This document shows positions 1-8,865 of a stretch of DNA of 64,000 nt, piece by piece. Positions within the stretch are counted from its first letter, which is position 1. Each line of letters starts with the position of its first letter. Source of the DNA: Plantibacter sp. Leaf314 (GTDB lineage Bacteria; Actinomycetota; Actinomycetes; Actinomycetales; Microbacteriaceae); assembly GCF_001423185.1 (NCBI RefSeq), contig NZ_LMOB01000001.1, positions 310,001 to 374,000 of the forward strand, in the 5' to 3' direction. Position numbers and translations under genes: made by a program. The notes under the pieces were generated by a model. It made no database searches. It had not been told where the DNA came from and worked only from the letters and a program-made list of their open reading frames with translations.

Positions 1-239
1 GTGGACCGATCCTCGGCACGGCGGGGAGCGGAGACGTCCTCGCCGGAGCGATCGCCGGACTCACGGCGAGAGGACTCTCCCCGCTGGCGGCGAGCTGTTG
101 GGGCACCGTGCTCCACGCCTCGTCCGGTGATCGGCTCGCCGAACGCATGGGGACGTCGGGTGCGCTCGCCCGCGAGTTCGCCGACGAGTTCCCGATGGTG
201 CTCCAGTCGCTCGAGCGCTCGGGCGACGAGACGCCCTAG
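1..239 (+). CDS. nnrD: ADP-dependent NAD(P)H-hydrate dehydratase, C-terminal end (5' partial)
   Basis: The frame starting at base 3 is open from the window edge to a TAG at 237-239 and encodes about 78 residues. It begins with [20 protein letters not shown], the glycine-rich ribokinase-fold signature near the C-terminus of ADP-dependent NAD(P)H-hydrate dehydratases. These enzymes repair hydrated NADH and NADPH in the cytoplasm. The rest of the gene lies left of the window. Its stop codon overlaps the stop codon of the convergent phosphoketolase gene in the tetranucleotide CTAG. Whether an epimerase domain is fused at the N-terminus cannot be seen. Confidence 0.8.
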   Translation, partial: GPILGTAGSGDVLAGAIAGLTARGLSPLAASCWGTVLHASSGDRLAERMGTSGALAREFADEFPMVLQSLERSGDETP

Positions 240-2662
240 GAGACCACCGGCCAGCGCCAGGAGGTGATCTCGGGCGCATCCTCACCGAACTCGCGCGTGT
301 GCTCCTGTGCACGATGCCGGGCGTCCTGCATCTCCTGGCGGAGTTCCGCGTACCGTTCGCCGAGCCCGGGAGTCCGGTCGATGGCGTCGCAGACGAGCGA
401 ATAACGGTCGATCCGGTTGAGCATGACCATGTCGAACGGCGTGGTCGTGGTCCCGTTCTCCAGGTAGCCGCGGACGTGCAACTGCTCGTGTCCGTGGCGT
501 TTGTAGGTCAGTCGATGGATGAGCCACGGGTACCCGTGGTACGCGAAGACGACGGGCCGGTCCGCGGTGAACACGCTGTCGTACTCGGCGTCCGAGATGC
601 CGTGGGGATGCTGGTCCTCACTCATGAGCCGCATGAGGTCGACGACGTTCACGACGCGGACGGCGAGACCGGGGATGCGCTCCCGAAGGATGCTGACGGC
701 GGCCAGGGTCTCGAGGGTGGGGACGTCCCCCGCGCAGGCCATCACGAGGTCCGGCTGCTCCCCCGGACGCTCCGAGCCGGCGAAGGGGAGGACGCCGAGC
801 CCGCGGGCGCAGTGATCACGCGCGTCGTCGACACCCACCCAGACCGGCTCGACGTCCTTCCCGGCGACGATCACGTTGATCTCGTCAGTGCTCCGCAGGC
901 AGTGCTCCGCGACGACGAGCAGGGTGTTCGCGTCGAACGGGAGGTAGACCCGGATGACACCGGGCTTCTTGTTGACGACGTGGTCGATGAACCCAGGATC
1001 CTGGTGGGAGAACCCGTTGTGGTCCTGACGCCAGACGTGGCTCGTGAGCAGGTAGTTCAAGCTCGCCACCGGGCGACGCCATTCGAGCGCGCGAGCGCCG
1101 TTCAACCACTTCGCGTGCTGGTTGAACATGGAGTCGACGATGTGGATGAAGGCCTCATAACAGGTGAAGAGACCGTGCCTGCCCGTCAGCAGGTAGCCCT
1201 CCAGCCAGCCCTCGCACTGGTGTTCGCTCAGCATCTCCATCACCCGTCCGACGCGGGCCAGATGTTCGTCACCCGGGACGGTCTCTGCGTTCCACTGGCG
1301 CTCGGTGACGCCGAACACGGCCTGGAGCCGGTTGCTGGCGAGCTCGTCGGGAGCGAAGATCCGGAAGGTGGAAGGGTTCCGTCGGATGACCTCGGCGAGC
1401 CAGTGGCCGAGGACACCCGTCGCGCCGGCATCGACACCTCCGGGCGCTGTGGAGACGACCGCGGCGTCGTCGATCGGCGGCAGGTCGAGGTCCGTGCGCA
1501 GCAGGCCGCCGTTGGCATGCGGTGTCGCGCTCATCCTGGCGTCCCCACGCGGGGCCAGGGCGCGCACCTCGGGGATCACCGCCCCGTGCTCGTCGAACAG
1601 CTCCTCGGGTCGGTAGCTCCGCATCCAGGCCTCGAGGATCGCCGTGTGCTCCTCGGTGTCGCGGGCGTTCGCGAGCGGGACCTGGTGCGCGTGGAAGGTC
1701 CCCTCGACCCGTGTCCCGTCGATCTCCTCGGGACAGGTCCACCCCTTCGGTGTGCGCAGGACGATCATCGGCCAGACGGGCCGCTCGGTCTCCCCCGCCG
1801 CGGCTCGCGCCTTGATCGCCGCGATGCGGTCGAGCACGAGGTCGAGGACCTCGGCCAGTCGCCGATGCACGTGCACGGGATCCTCGCCGTCGAACCCGCC
1901 CTCGACGAAGAACGGCTCGTGGCCGTACCCGCGGAGCAGGCTGTCGAGCTCGGCATGCGGGATGCGGGCCAGGAGTGTCGGGTTCGCGATCTTGTACCCG
2001 TTCAGGTGGAGGATCGGGAGGACCACGCCGTCCTGGAGCGGATCGATGAACTTGTTGGAATGCCAGCTCGTGGCGAGCGGACCGGTCTCCGCCTCCCCAT
2101 CACCGACGACCGCGGCGACGAGGAGGTCGGGGTTGTCGAAGGCGGCGCCGTAAGCGTGGCTGAGGACGTACCCCAGCTCGCCACCTTCATGGATGCTCCC
2201 CGGGGTCTCGGGCGCCGCATGACTCGGCACCCCGCCCGGGAAGCTGAACTGCCGGAAGAATTGGGTGAGGCCCGCCTCGGACTCGGCGACGTCGGGGTAG
2301 ATCTCGCTGTAGGTGCCCTCCAGATAGGCGCTCGCGAGGATCGCCGGACCACCGTGACCGGGTCCGGCGATGAACATCGTCGACTGCCCGCGTTCCGCGA
2401 TGACCCGGTTGAGGTGCGCGTAGGCGAGGTTCAGACCGGGGGCGGTCCCCCAGTGACCGAGCAGCCGGCGCTTGATGTGGCCCGCCTCGAGCGGGCGCCG
2501 GAGCAATGGGTTGTCGAGCAGGTAGATCTGCCCGACGGACAGGTAGTTCGCGGCTCGCCACCAGGCGTCGACCTGCTCGAGGGTCGCGTCCGACACCGGT
2601 GCTGCCCCCTCCCGCGACGGCCAGGAGTCGGTCGGCGATGCGTGCGGTTCATCAGGCGTCAT
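236..2662 (-). CDS. xfp: phosphoketolase (xylulose-5-phosphate/fructose-6-phosphate)
   Basis: A cytoplasmic thiamine-diphosphate enzyme that cleaves xylulose-5-P (often also fructose-6-P) with phosphate to acetyl-phosphate plus glyceraldehyde-3-P or erythrose-4-P. The 808-residue product matches the usual family length of about 800. The TPP-binding stretch [20 protein letters not shown] and the early [18 protein letters not shown] are typical. The open frame continues 47 codons further upstream, but the family similarity begins just after the ATG at 2662, so that start is preferred; no strong Shine-Dalgarno is visible. No acetate kinase gene is adjacent. The gene stands alone and converges on nnrD. 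Confidence 0.93.
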   Translation of the reverse strand: MTPDEPHASPTDSWPSREGAAPVSDATLEQVDAWWRAANYLSVGQIYLLDNPLLRRPLEAGHIKRRLLGHWGTAPGLNLAYAHLNRVIAERGQSTMFIAGPGHGGPAILASAYLEGTYSEIYPDVAESEAGLTQFFRQFSFPGGVPSHAAPETPGSIHEGGELGYVLSHAYGAAFDNPDLLVAAVVGDGEAETGPLATSWHSNKFIDPLQDGVVLPILHLNGYKIANPTLLARIPHAELDSLLRGYGHEPFFVEGGFDGEDPVHVHRRLAEVLDLVLDRIAAIKARAAAGETERPVWPMIVLRTPKGWTCPEEIDGTRVEGTFHAHQVPLANARDTEEHTAILEAWMRSYRPEELFDEHGAVIPEVRALAPRGDARMSATPHANGGLLRTDLDLPPIDDAAVVSTAPGGVDAGATGVLGHWLAEVIRRNPSTFRIFAPDELASNRLQAVFGVTERQWNAETVPGDEHLARVGRVMEMLSEHQCEGWLEGYLLTGRHGLFTCYEAFIHIVDSMFNQHAKWLNGARALEWRRPVASLNYLLTSHVWRQDHNGFSHQDPGFIDHVVNKKPGVIRVYLPFDANTLLVVAEHCLRSTDEINVIVAGKDVEPVWVGVDDARDHCARGLGVLPFAGSERPGEQPDLVMACAGDVPTLETLAAVSILRERIPGLAVRVVNVVDLMRLMSEDQHPHGISDAEYDSVFTADRPVVFAYHGYPWLIHRLTYKRHGHEQLHVRGYLENGTTTTPFDMVMLNRIDRYSLVCDAIDRTPGLGERYAELRQEMQDARHRAQEHTREFGEDAPEITSWRWPVVS

Positions 2663-2908
2663 CGTCCAACCGTTCCAGAATCCCGGATCGGACGACAGGG
2701 GTGGCGCTCGCGCCGAAGGGCGTGCAGGGAGTCGTCTCGAAGGCACCGGTGCGATCCGGCGCTTCGTCGTCGGCATGTTGGTGCAGCGGGGGTGCCGCGT
2801 CAAGGGTCCAGGGCAGTCTGATCATCGGCCCTATCGTCGGATGACGGCGTGTTCATACGCCGGCATGTCCGTGCGCATCGCGCCCGCAGTCGAACAGGGG
2901 ATTCCGCC

Positions 2909-4045
2909 ATGCAGTCGATCGTGACGCCACATCCCGGCGCCCGAGTCGCCGAACCCTCGACCCGCCCGATCCGGGTCGTGTCGGTACCGGCGGCGCACCC
3001 CTACGTCCGCCGGATCTCCGCGTCGACCGAGATCGAGGTGCTGAGCGATCCCCCGGTCACCGGCGCGCCGGCCGGCGTCTGGTGGCCACCGGTCGCCCTC
3101 GACCCCGCCTGGATCCGAGCGAACGCCGCCGAGGCAGACCTCCTCCACATCCACTTCGGGACGGAATCCTTCCCACCCGGGTACCTCACCGCGTGCCTCG
3201 CGGCTGCACACGAGGCGGGATGGCCGGTCGTGTACACCGTGCACGACCTCGAGCACCCGCAGCTCGAGGAGCAGGCAGCCTACGACGACCAGCTCGACGA
3301 GCTCGTCCGCGGCGCCGACGCCCTGGTGACCCTCACGCAGGGAGCCGCTGACCGGATCCGTGAGCGCTGGGGTCGCGACGCGACCGTCATCCGGCACCCG
3401 TCGCTGCTCTCGGACGAGGTCCGTGTCCCAGCCGTCCTGGCCTCCGCTGAGATCCGCGTCGGCGTCCACCTGAAGGACCTCCGTCCCAACGTCGACGCGG
3501 TCGGCACCGTCACGACGCTGCTCGAGGCCGTCGGCCGACTCCGCGCAAAGGGCGCCGCCGTGGTCGCCGAGGTGCGCCTGCACCACTCCGTCCGCGATCC
3601 GGACGCCCGGGACACGGTCCGGCGGCTCGCAGCGGCGTCGGACGCCGCCCTCCTCATCGAGCACGAGCGTCTGGACGACGACGGACTCGCCATCGCCCTC
3701 AGTCGGCTCGACGTCTGCGTCCTCCCCTACCGCCACGGCACACACTCCGGCTGGCTCGAGCTCTGCTGGGACCTCGCCGTCCCCGTCGCGGTCCCCGACG
3801 GCGTCGGGCAGTACGCCGAGCAGCACGCTGACGACACCGTCGTCGCCTACCGCCCGGGAGACGCGGTCGCCCTCGAGCGCGCCCTCGACGACCTCGTCCA
3901 GGCGGCAGGCGCGACCCGTCCGGGTTCCCCCGACCGCCTCGCCGCCGTGGCCGAGCGTCGCTCCCGCCGCGCCACCACGGACGCCGACGGGGTAGCCGCC
4001 CACGTCGCGGTGTACCGCCGAGTCCTCGCCGAGCGGGCCTCATGA
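2909..4045 (+). CDS. GT-B fold glycosyltransferase, first gene of glycosyltransferase operon
   Basis: The 378-residue product has the two-Rossmann-domain layout of GT-B glycosyltransferases. An N-terminal acceptor domain contains DLLHIHFGTESFPP and PVVYTVHDLEHPQ, and a C-terminal domain has LSRLDVCVLPYRHGTHSGWLELCWDLAVPVAVPDG. The usual E-x7-E of GT4 enzymes is not obvious, so its donor is uncertain. The ATG at 2909 is preferred over in-frame starts from 2849 because the extra 20 residues are arginine-rich and family-unlike. It overlaps the next gene by 4 nt (ATGA), so the four glycosyltransferases are probably made together. No membrane segment or signal peptide is present. Substrate unknown. 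Confidence 0.75.
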   Translation: MQSIVTPHPGARVAEPSTRPIRVVSVPAAHPYVRRISASTEIEVLSDPPVTGAPAGVWWPPVALDPAWIRANAAEADLLHIHFGTESFPPGYLTACLAAAHEAGWPVVYTVHDLEHPQLEEQAAYDDQLDELVRGADALVTLTQGAADRIRERWGRDATVIRHPSLLSDEVRVPAVLASAEIRVGVHLKDLRPNVDAVGTVTTLLEAVGRLRAKGAAVVAEVRLHHSVRDPDARDTVRRLAAASDAALLIEHERLDDDGLAIALSRLDVCVLPYRHGTHSGWLELCWDLAVPVAVPDGVGQYAEQHADDTVVAYRPGDAVALERALDDLVQAAGATRPGSPDRLAAVAERRSRRATTDADGVAAHVAVYRRVLAERAS

Positions 4046-5184
4046 CGGCCGGTCGCCGACTGCGCGTCGTCGTCGTTGCCCCGCTGCGGTTCCCGATCCG
4101 GCGCCCGCACGCCGGTGGACTCGAATCCGCCGTCTGGTCGGAGGTGGCCGCGCTGCGGGCCAGGGGCCACGAGGTCACGTTCATCGGTGTCCGCGGATCC
4201 GACTTCGTCGAACGTGGCAGCGTCTTCGAGCTGCCCGAACTGCGGTGGCCGCGGTGGGCCTCGCCGGACGACGAGCGCTACCCGCCGAGCCACGCGACAC
4301 GCTCGATCCCGGCGCTCCGGCGCGCGCTCGAGGCGGTCTCCGCCCGACCGGGACGGTACGACGTCGTCTCGAACCATTGCCTGGACGCGCTGCCGGTGGA
4401 GTTGGCACCCCGGCTGGGCGTCCCGATGATCACCACGCTCCACACGCCGGTCGACGCCTCGGTGGCCACTGCGGCCAACCGTTCCGGTGCTGCGGGAAGC
4501 CGATTCCTGTCGGTGAGCGAGTACACCCGTCGGACCTGGGCGGACGCGGGTGTCGAGTCCGAGGTGTTGCTCAACGGCATCGATCCGACGGCATGGCCGG
4601 CAGGACGTGGTGGGGAGGACCTCGTCTGGTTCGGGCGGATCGTCGCGGAGAAGGCGCCGCACCTCGCGGTCGACGTCGCGCGGCGGCTGGGACGACGGCT
4701 CGTCATCGCCGGTCGGGTCGGCGACCCGGCCTACGCCGAGCGCGTCCTGGCACCTCTGCTCGGTCGCGACGTCCGCCACGTCGGGCCCCTCGAACCGACC
4801 CGGCTCGCCGCACTCGTCGGCCGCAGCGCCGCAGCCGTGTCGACGCCGGCTTGGGCGGAGCCGTTCGGGCTCGTGGCGCCGGAAGCACTCATGACGGGGA
4901 CGCCGGTCGTCAGCTTCGCCGTCGGTGGCGTCCCGGAGATCGCCCAGGCGAGCGTCGGCATGCAGGTCGTCGCCGCCGGTGATCTGGCCGCGATGGCGGA
5001 CCGGGTCGACGGGCTGATCCGCCAGTCGGAACTGGATCGCGGGTTCCGGGGCACGATTCGCGCCTCGGCCCTCGCTCGGTTCTCCCTCGAGGCCCGGGTG
5101 GCCCGACTCGAAGGCCACTTCGAGGCACTCCTGTCCGGCTCGCCCATGCTCGACACCGGCCGCGTCGACGAGTTGACGTCGTGA
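4042..5184 (+). CDS. glycosyltransferase family 4
   Basis: A 380-residue retaining GT-B glycosyltransferase. The N-terminal RRPHAGGLESAVWSEVAAL is the glycine-rich acceptor-domain loop, and EPFGLVAPEALMTGTPVV carries the E-x7-E nucleotide-sugar binding signature of GT4. It is translationally coupled to both neighbours: its ATG overlaps the stop of the upstream glycosyltransferase, and its TGA overlaps the GTG of the downstream one. It is cytoplasmic by sequence. A role in building a surface glycan, glycolipid or glycosylated small molecule is inferred from the cluster only. Confidence 0.85.
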   Translation: MTAGRRLRVVVVAPLRFPIRRPHAGGLESAVWSEVAALRARGHEVTFIGVRGSDFVERGSVFELPELRWPRWASPDDERYPPSHATRSIPALRRALEAVSARPGRYDVVSNHCLDALPVELAPRLGVPMITTLHTPVDASVATAANRSGAAGSRFLSVSEYTRRTWADAGVESEVLLNGIDPTAWPAGRGGEDLVWFGRIVAEKAPHLAVDVARRLGRRLVIAGRVGDPAYAERVLAPLLGRDVRHVGPLEPTRLAALVGRSAAAVSTPAWAEPFGLVAPEALMTGTPVVSFAVGGVPEIAQASVGMQVVAAGDLAAMADRVDGLIRQSELDRGFRGTIRASALARFSLEARVARLEGHFEALLSGSPMLDTGRVDELTS

Positions 5185-6215
5185 GGCCGCGGATCGGGTG
5201 GTACGTGCACCACCACGGTCGGGGTCATGTCACGCGGCTGCTCGCCATCGTCCCCCACCTCGACGCCGACGTCGTCTGTTTCAGCTCGCTACCGCACCCG
5301 GACGGTCTTCCGCCGCACTGCACGTGGGTGAGGCTCGACCGCGACGACGAGGTCCCGGAGGGTGGACCACTGCCGGACGAGTCCGACCCGACCGCCGACG
5401 GGCTGCTCCACTGGGCGCCACTCGGCCACGTCGGGCACCGAGCCCGCCTCGTGACCATCGCCGAGACGCTCGCGCGGCGACGCATCGACACGATGGTGGT
5501 CGACGTGTCGGCCGAGGTCGTGTTGCTCGCCCGACTCCTCGGCGTCGCGACCGTGGTGATGGCGCAGCCGGGCCGACGCGACGACACACCACACACCCTG
5601 GCGTTCCGCGCTGCGTCGCGGATCATCGCGCCGTGGCCGGCCGGAATGCTGGACCTGGACCACCTCCGAGCCGTCCAGGACAAGGTGGTCCATACCGGCG
5701 GGATCAGCCGGTTCGAGGGTCGCGACCGTCCGCGACCCGACGGCGGTCGGAGCGGGGTGCTGCTCCTCGGTGGGGCCGGCGGCACCGCGGTGTCCGTCGA
5801 GGCGATCGAAGCCGCGGCTCAAGCAAGCGGGCGTCGTTGGGCGTCCCTCGGTGCCGGTGCCGGATCCGTCTGGGCCGACGACCCGTGGGATGCGCTCTGC
5901 CGCGCCGAGGTGGTCGTGTCCTGGGCCGGTCAGAACGCCGTCGCCGACCTCGCCGCCGTCGGAGCCAAGGCCGTGGTCCTCCCGCAGGAACGGCCGTTCG
6001 AAGAACAGGTGACGACGGCTCTGGCCCTCCAGCGGGCCGGCCTGGCGATCGTCCCGGACGGCTGGCCGGATCCCGCCGAGTGGCCGGGCCTCCTCGACCG
6101 CGCAGCGACGCTCGAACCCGATTGGGACCGATGGCAGGTGGTCGGAGCGGCTCGCCGGGCGGCAGGGGTCATCGAGGCCGTCGCCGCCGATGCACCGCCC
6201 GGAGGAGACCGATGA
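5181..6215 (+). CDS. MurG/GT28-like glycosyltransferase
   Basis: The 344-residue product starts with a GTG and has IGWYVHHHGRGHVTRLLAI, the G-x-GH-x-x-R loop typical of MurG/GT28 and related GT-B enzymes. The C-terminal half has VVVSWAGQNAVADLAAVGAK followed by VLPQERPFEEQ, which fits the donor-binding domain (the S-x-AGxN version of the MurG signature). It overlaps both neighbours by 4 nt. It is not MurG itself, because the cell-wall cluster context is absent. The acceptor and donor are unknown. Confidence 0.72.
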   Translation: MRPRIGWYVHHHGRGHVTRLLAIVPHLDADVVCFSSLPHPDGLPPHCTWVRLDRDDEVPEGGPLPDESDPTADGLLHWAPLGHVGHRARLVTIAETLARRRIDTMVVDVSAEVVLLARLLGVATVVMAQPGRRDDTPHTLAFRAASRIIAPWPAGMLDLDHLRAVQDKVVHTGGISRFEGRDRPRPDGGRSGVLLLGGAGGTAVSVEAIEAAAQASGRRWASLGAGAGSVWADDPWDALCRAEVVVSWAGQNAVADLAAVGAKAVVLPQERPFEEQVTTALALQRAGLAIVPDGWPDPAEWPGLLDRAATLEPDWDRWQVVGAARRAAGVIEAVAADAPPGGDR

Positions 6216-7093
6216 GGATCGCCGTGGTCACGATGTGCTCGAGCCCGAGGCTGCAGCACCTCGAACGTCAGCTCGAGGCCGTCGGAGCATCGATCGGCAC
6301 GACGCCGGACGTCGTGGAACGCATCGTGGTCTGGATCGGCCACGATGAACCACCGGCCCTCGACGCCGAGCGGGTGATCCATGTCCCGCCCGGACCAGAC
6401 GGGTTGCGACTGGCCGCCGGTCGGAACGCCGGTGCGGCGCTCGCGGTCCAGCACGGGGCCGAGCTCCTGGTGTTCCTCGACGCGGACTGCGTCCCCGGAC
6501 CGGCACTGCTCCCCCGCTACCGTGAGGCGTCCGACCGGCACGTCGATGCCGTGCTCTGCGGGCCGGTGACCTACCTCCAGCCGGGGACGGACGTCTCCGA
6601 TGTGCGAGTACTGGCCGCCGCGACTGCGCCCCATCCGGCCCGGCCGAATCCCCCGGCGGACGACGAGCGTGTCGCGACGGCGGACGAGTACCCGCTGTTC
6701 TGGTCGCTGTCCTTCGCGACCAGCGCCACGACCTGGTCCGCGACCACCGGGTTCGACGAGGGGTACGAAGGGTACGGCGGCGAGGACACCGACTTCGCGT
6801 TCGCCCTCCGTGAGGCCGGTACACCGCTGGTGTGGGTCGGCGGCGCGCACGCCTATCACCAATACCACGAGACCCAACGCCCGCCGTGGCAGCACCTCGA
6901 CGACATCCTCCGGAACGGAGCCCGCTTCGCCGCGCGATGGGGCTCGTGGCCCATGACGGGGTGGCTGGAGGCGTTCGCCGAGGCCGGAGCCGTGCGGAAC
7001 GTCGACGCTGATTGGGTCCGTGTTCAGCCGACCGGGCCCAGCAGCTCGTCGACGGCGTCCACCAGATCCCTGGCGACGGGGTCGGGCGCGTAA
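6212..7093 (+). CDS. GT2/GT7-type glycosyltransferase with GGEDxD motif
   Basis: The 293-residue product has a GT-A fold. LVFLDADCVPGPALL supplies the metal-binding DxD, and GYEGYGGEDTDFAFALREAG resembles the W/Y-GGED-x-D motif of the galactosyltransferase (GT7 C-terminal) domain. The ATG at 6212 overlaps the previous stop and follows GGAGGAG at about 6201-6207. A serine/threonine-rich tail of about 25 residues ends the protein. It is the last gene of the operon and converges with a second GT2 gene 26 nt away. No terminator hairpin is obvious in that gap. Confidence 0.78.
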   Translation: MRIAVVTMCSSPRLQHLERQLEAVGASIGTTPDVVERIVVWIGHDEPPALDAERVIHVPPGPDGLRLAAGRNAGAALAVQHGAELLVFLDADCVPGPALLPRYREASDRHVDAVLCGPVTYLQPGTDVSDVRVLAAATAPHPARPNPPADDERVATADEYPLFWSLSFATSATTWSATTGFDEGYEGYGGEDTDFAFALREAGTPLVWVGGAHAYHQYHETQRPPWQHLDDILRNGARFAARWGSWPMTGWLEAFAEAGAVRNVDADWVRVQPTGPSSSSTASTRSLATGSGA

Positions 7094-7119
7094 GGGTCGA
7101 CGCCCACCCGTGTGGCTGG

Positions 7120-7968
7120 TCAGCCCCGCGTGCTCCGTCGTCGTCGCGACGAGCGAGCGGTGCTGACGCGGCCCGACGACCCGGTCGGGGCAGCCGTCAC
7201 CGCGGCATGCAACCGTGTGGTGTGATGCGCCCATCGGACGATCGGCAGCTCCTGCGGCCAGTGCACCCGCAACGTCGCCCACCCACGGCGGAGGCGGATC
7301 GCCAACGATCCGGCATCGCTGAACGGGCGCATCGACATCCCCATCCCGAGCTCGCGGTCGTAGCGGACGCGTCGGTCGAGGCCCAGATGGGCAGACACGT
7401 CCAGGTCGTCGTGCAGCTCGGCGTCGTGTCGGTGCACCGCGTGCGCGATCTCGTCCCAGGTCGTCCGACGGATCGCGCAGTTGGATCCGAAGATGGGCGT
7501 TTGCGCGAGGGCCGCGCCGACGAAAAGCCGGTATGCGCCGAGGTAGACGGCCGCGAGCGGCGCCCGGAGCGGGCGAGGACCGTCGATGAAGGTCGCCGGT
7601 CCCGTGAGCGCGTCGAGCTCGGGCTCCGCCTGGAAGGCCTCGGCGATGCGGGTCAGCCAGTCGGGCGGTGGCACGCAGTCCGCGTCGAGTCTCGCCACGA
7701 CGGTCGCCGTCGCCCGGTCGAACCCGGCGGCGTTGGCGGCCGGGATGCCGGGCACCGGCTCGTCGATGAGGACGGCTCCGTACCGCTCCGCGATCGCGGC
7801 GACCTCGTCCCGGTCCCGGCTGCCGTTGTCGACGACGATGATCGACGCCGGTCGGGTGTCCTGTGCCCGCAGCGAGCGCAGGCAGCGGCGCAGGAGCGCG
7901 GCGTCGTCCTTGACCGGTACGACCACGTCGACGGTCACGGTCTCGACGTCGGTGCTCTCGATCGTCAT
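7120..7968 (-). CDS. glycosyltransferase family 2
   Basis: A 282-residue inverting GT-A enzyme. VVVPVKDDAALLRRCLRSL is the N-terminal nucleotide-binding strand, VVARLDADCVPPPDW holds the DxD metal site, and FGSNCAIRRTTWDEI belongs to the acceptor region. The ATG at 7968 follows GGAGGAG at good spacing and overlaps the stop of the upstream lipase-like gene by 4 nt. No membrane helix follows the catalytic domain, unlike many GT2 polymer synthases. The acceptor is unknown, but its position facing the four-gene glycosyltransferase operon suggests a shared pathway (inference). Confidence 0.85.
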   Translation of the reverse strand: MTIESTDVETVTVDVVVPVKDDAALLRRCLRSLRAQDTRPASIIVVDNGSRDRDEVAAIAERYGAVLIDEPVPGIPAANAAGFDRATATVVARLDADCVPPPDWLTRIAEAFQAEPELDALTGPATFIDGPRPLRAPLAAVYLGAYRLFVGAALAQTPIFGSNCAIRRTTWDEIAHAVHRHDAELHDDLDVSAHLGLDRRVRYDRELGMGMSMRPFSDAGSLAIRLRRGWATLRVHWPQELPIVRWAHHTTRLHAAVTAAPTGSSGRVSTARSSRRRRSTRG

Positions 7969-8717
7969 GCGTCTCCTCCGTCGGCGAGGAGCCGGGCCTC
8001 GGCGAACACCCGAGGGTGCGCGAGGATCCGGAAGTGGCCGCCGGTGTCCAGCTGCACGTTCTTGGCGCCGTCGAGTCGGCTTCCTCCGGGGATGTGCGGG
8101 TCGAAGCGGCCGTACACGGACACGATCCTCGGGTTCACGGCTGCCTCGCGGGCCAAGGCGAGGATCGTCGGGTCGTTCGGGACGAAGATCCGAAGACTCG
8201 GGAGGAGCATGAGCCGCGCGTACCGCGATCCGGCGAACGGTGCGGCGACGGCCACCATCCCGGTGATCCGGTCTCCGCTTCCGCCGAGCGACATGACGTA
8301 CTTGCCCACGAGGCCGCCCTTGCTGTGTGCGAGGAGCACCGCGTCCTGGAGGTCGGTCGCCACCAGGTAGTCGGCGACCAGCCGGGCCGCGACCGGGACC
8401 GTCCGGTCGTTGCGCCCGAGCGGGTCGATCACGTGCACCGGGTGACCGTCGTCGTGGAGGCGGCGGATGAGCGGTTCGAGGAAGCGCCAGGTCTCGTAGA
8501 CGCCCGGGAGGACGACGACGGGTGATCGGTCGCCGGAGAGGAACCCGTGCGGGTCCGTCCGACTGGCGAACGCCCGCACCTGCCAGACGACGGCGTAGGC
8601 GTAGTCGCGGATCCACCAGCCGAGCGTCCGCAGTGCGGACCGGATCACCGTCGCACCGCCGTCCGCCTCAATCGTCTCCCCGCCGAAGGCCGGGGCGTGC
8701 ACCTGTTCCCATCCCAT
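7965..8717 (-). CDS. alpha/beta hydrolase, lipase-like
   Basis: The 250-residue product has an alpha/beta hydrolase core. VVLPGVYETWRFLEPL is the first strand and oxyanion region, LLAHSKGGLVGKYV carries the nucleophilic serine in a G/A-x-S-x-G-like elbow, YGRFDPHIPGG probably supplies the acid residue, and LDTGGHFRILAHP the histidine. It resembles small triacylglycerol-lipase/esterase proteins. The ATG at 8717 is chosen because the homologous part begins there; a GTG directly in front is also possible. It is coupled to the downstream GT2 gene. Acting on an acyl group of the glycan or lipid made by the cluster is a guess. Confidence 0.75.
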   Translation of the reverse strand: MGWEQVHAPAFGGETIEADGGATVIRSALRTLGWWIRDYAYAVVWQVRAFASRTDPHGFLSGDRSPVVVLPGVYETWRFLEPLIRRLHDDGHPVHVIDPLGRNDRTVPVAARLVADYLVATDLQDAVLLAHSKGGLVGKYVMSLGGSGDRITGMVAVAAPFAGSRYARLMLLPSLRIFVPNDPTILALAREAAVNPRIVSVYGRFDPHIPGGSRLDGAKNVQLDTGGHFRILAHPRVFAEARLLADGGDA

Positions 8718-8804
8718 CACCGTATCGGGGGCGCCCGGCACGGCCGCGGACCTTGACAGGAGGCCCTGCTCCACCCCGCCGGCCGTCGAGCGGGGCGCGA
8801 CGCT

Positions 8805-8810
8805 GATAAT
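8805..8810 (+). promoter_or_regulatory. candidate -10 box of the jetABC operon
   Basis: GATAAT at 8805-8810 is the best -10 hexamer in the 148-base divergent gap between the lipase-like gene and jetA. No good -35 stands 17 bp upstream (a TTGACA at 8753-8758 is too far away). It would give a leader of about 50 nt. Confidence 0.35.
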
Positions 8811-8865
8811 CTTGCTCCTGCAGTGGCCTCGGGGTGTTCGTGTGCCCGGACGATCGAGGAGTGCA

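Noticed and set aside
299-2821. Plus-strand open frame of about 840 codons opposite the phosphoketolase gene
   Set aside because: Its translation is Val/Asp/Arg/Gly-rich without any recognisable motif, and the opposite strand encodes a clear phosphoketolase. Such mirror frames are produced by strong third-position G/C bias.
8753-8758. TTGACA as the -35 box of the jetABC promoter
   Set aside because: No -10 hexamer lies 16-19 bp downstream; the nearest good one (GATAAT at 8805) is 46 bp away.
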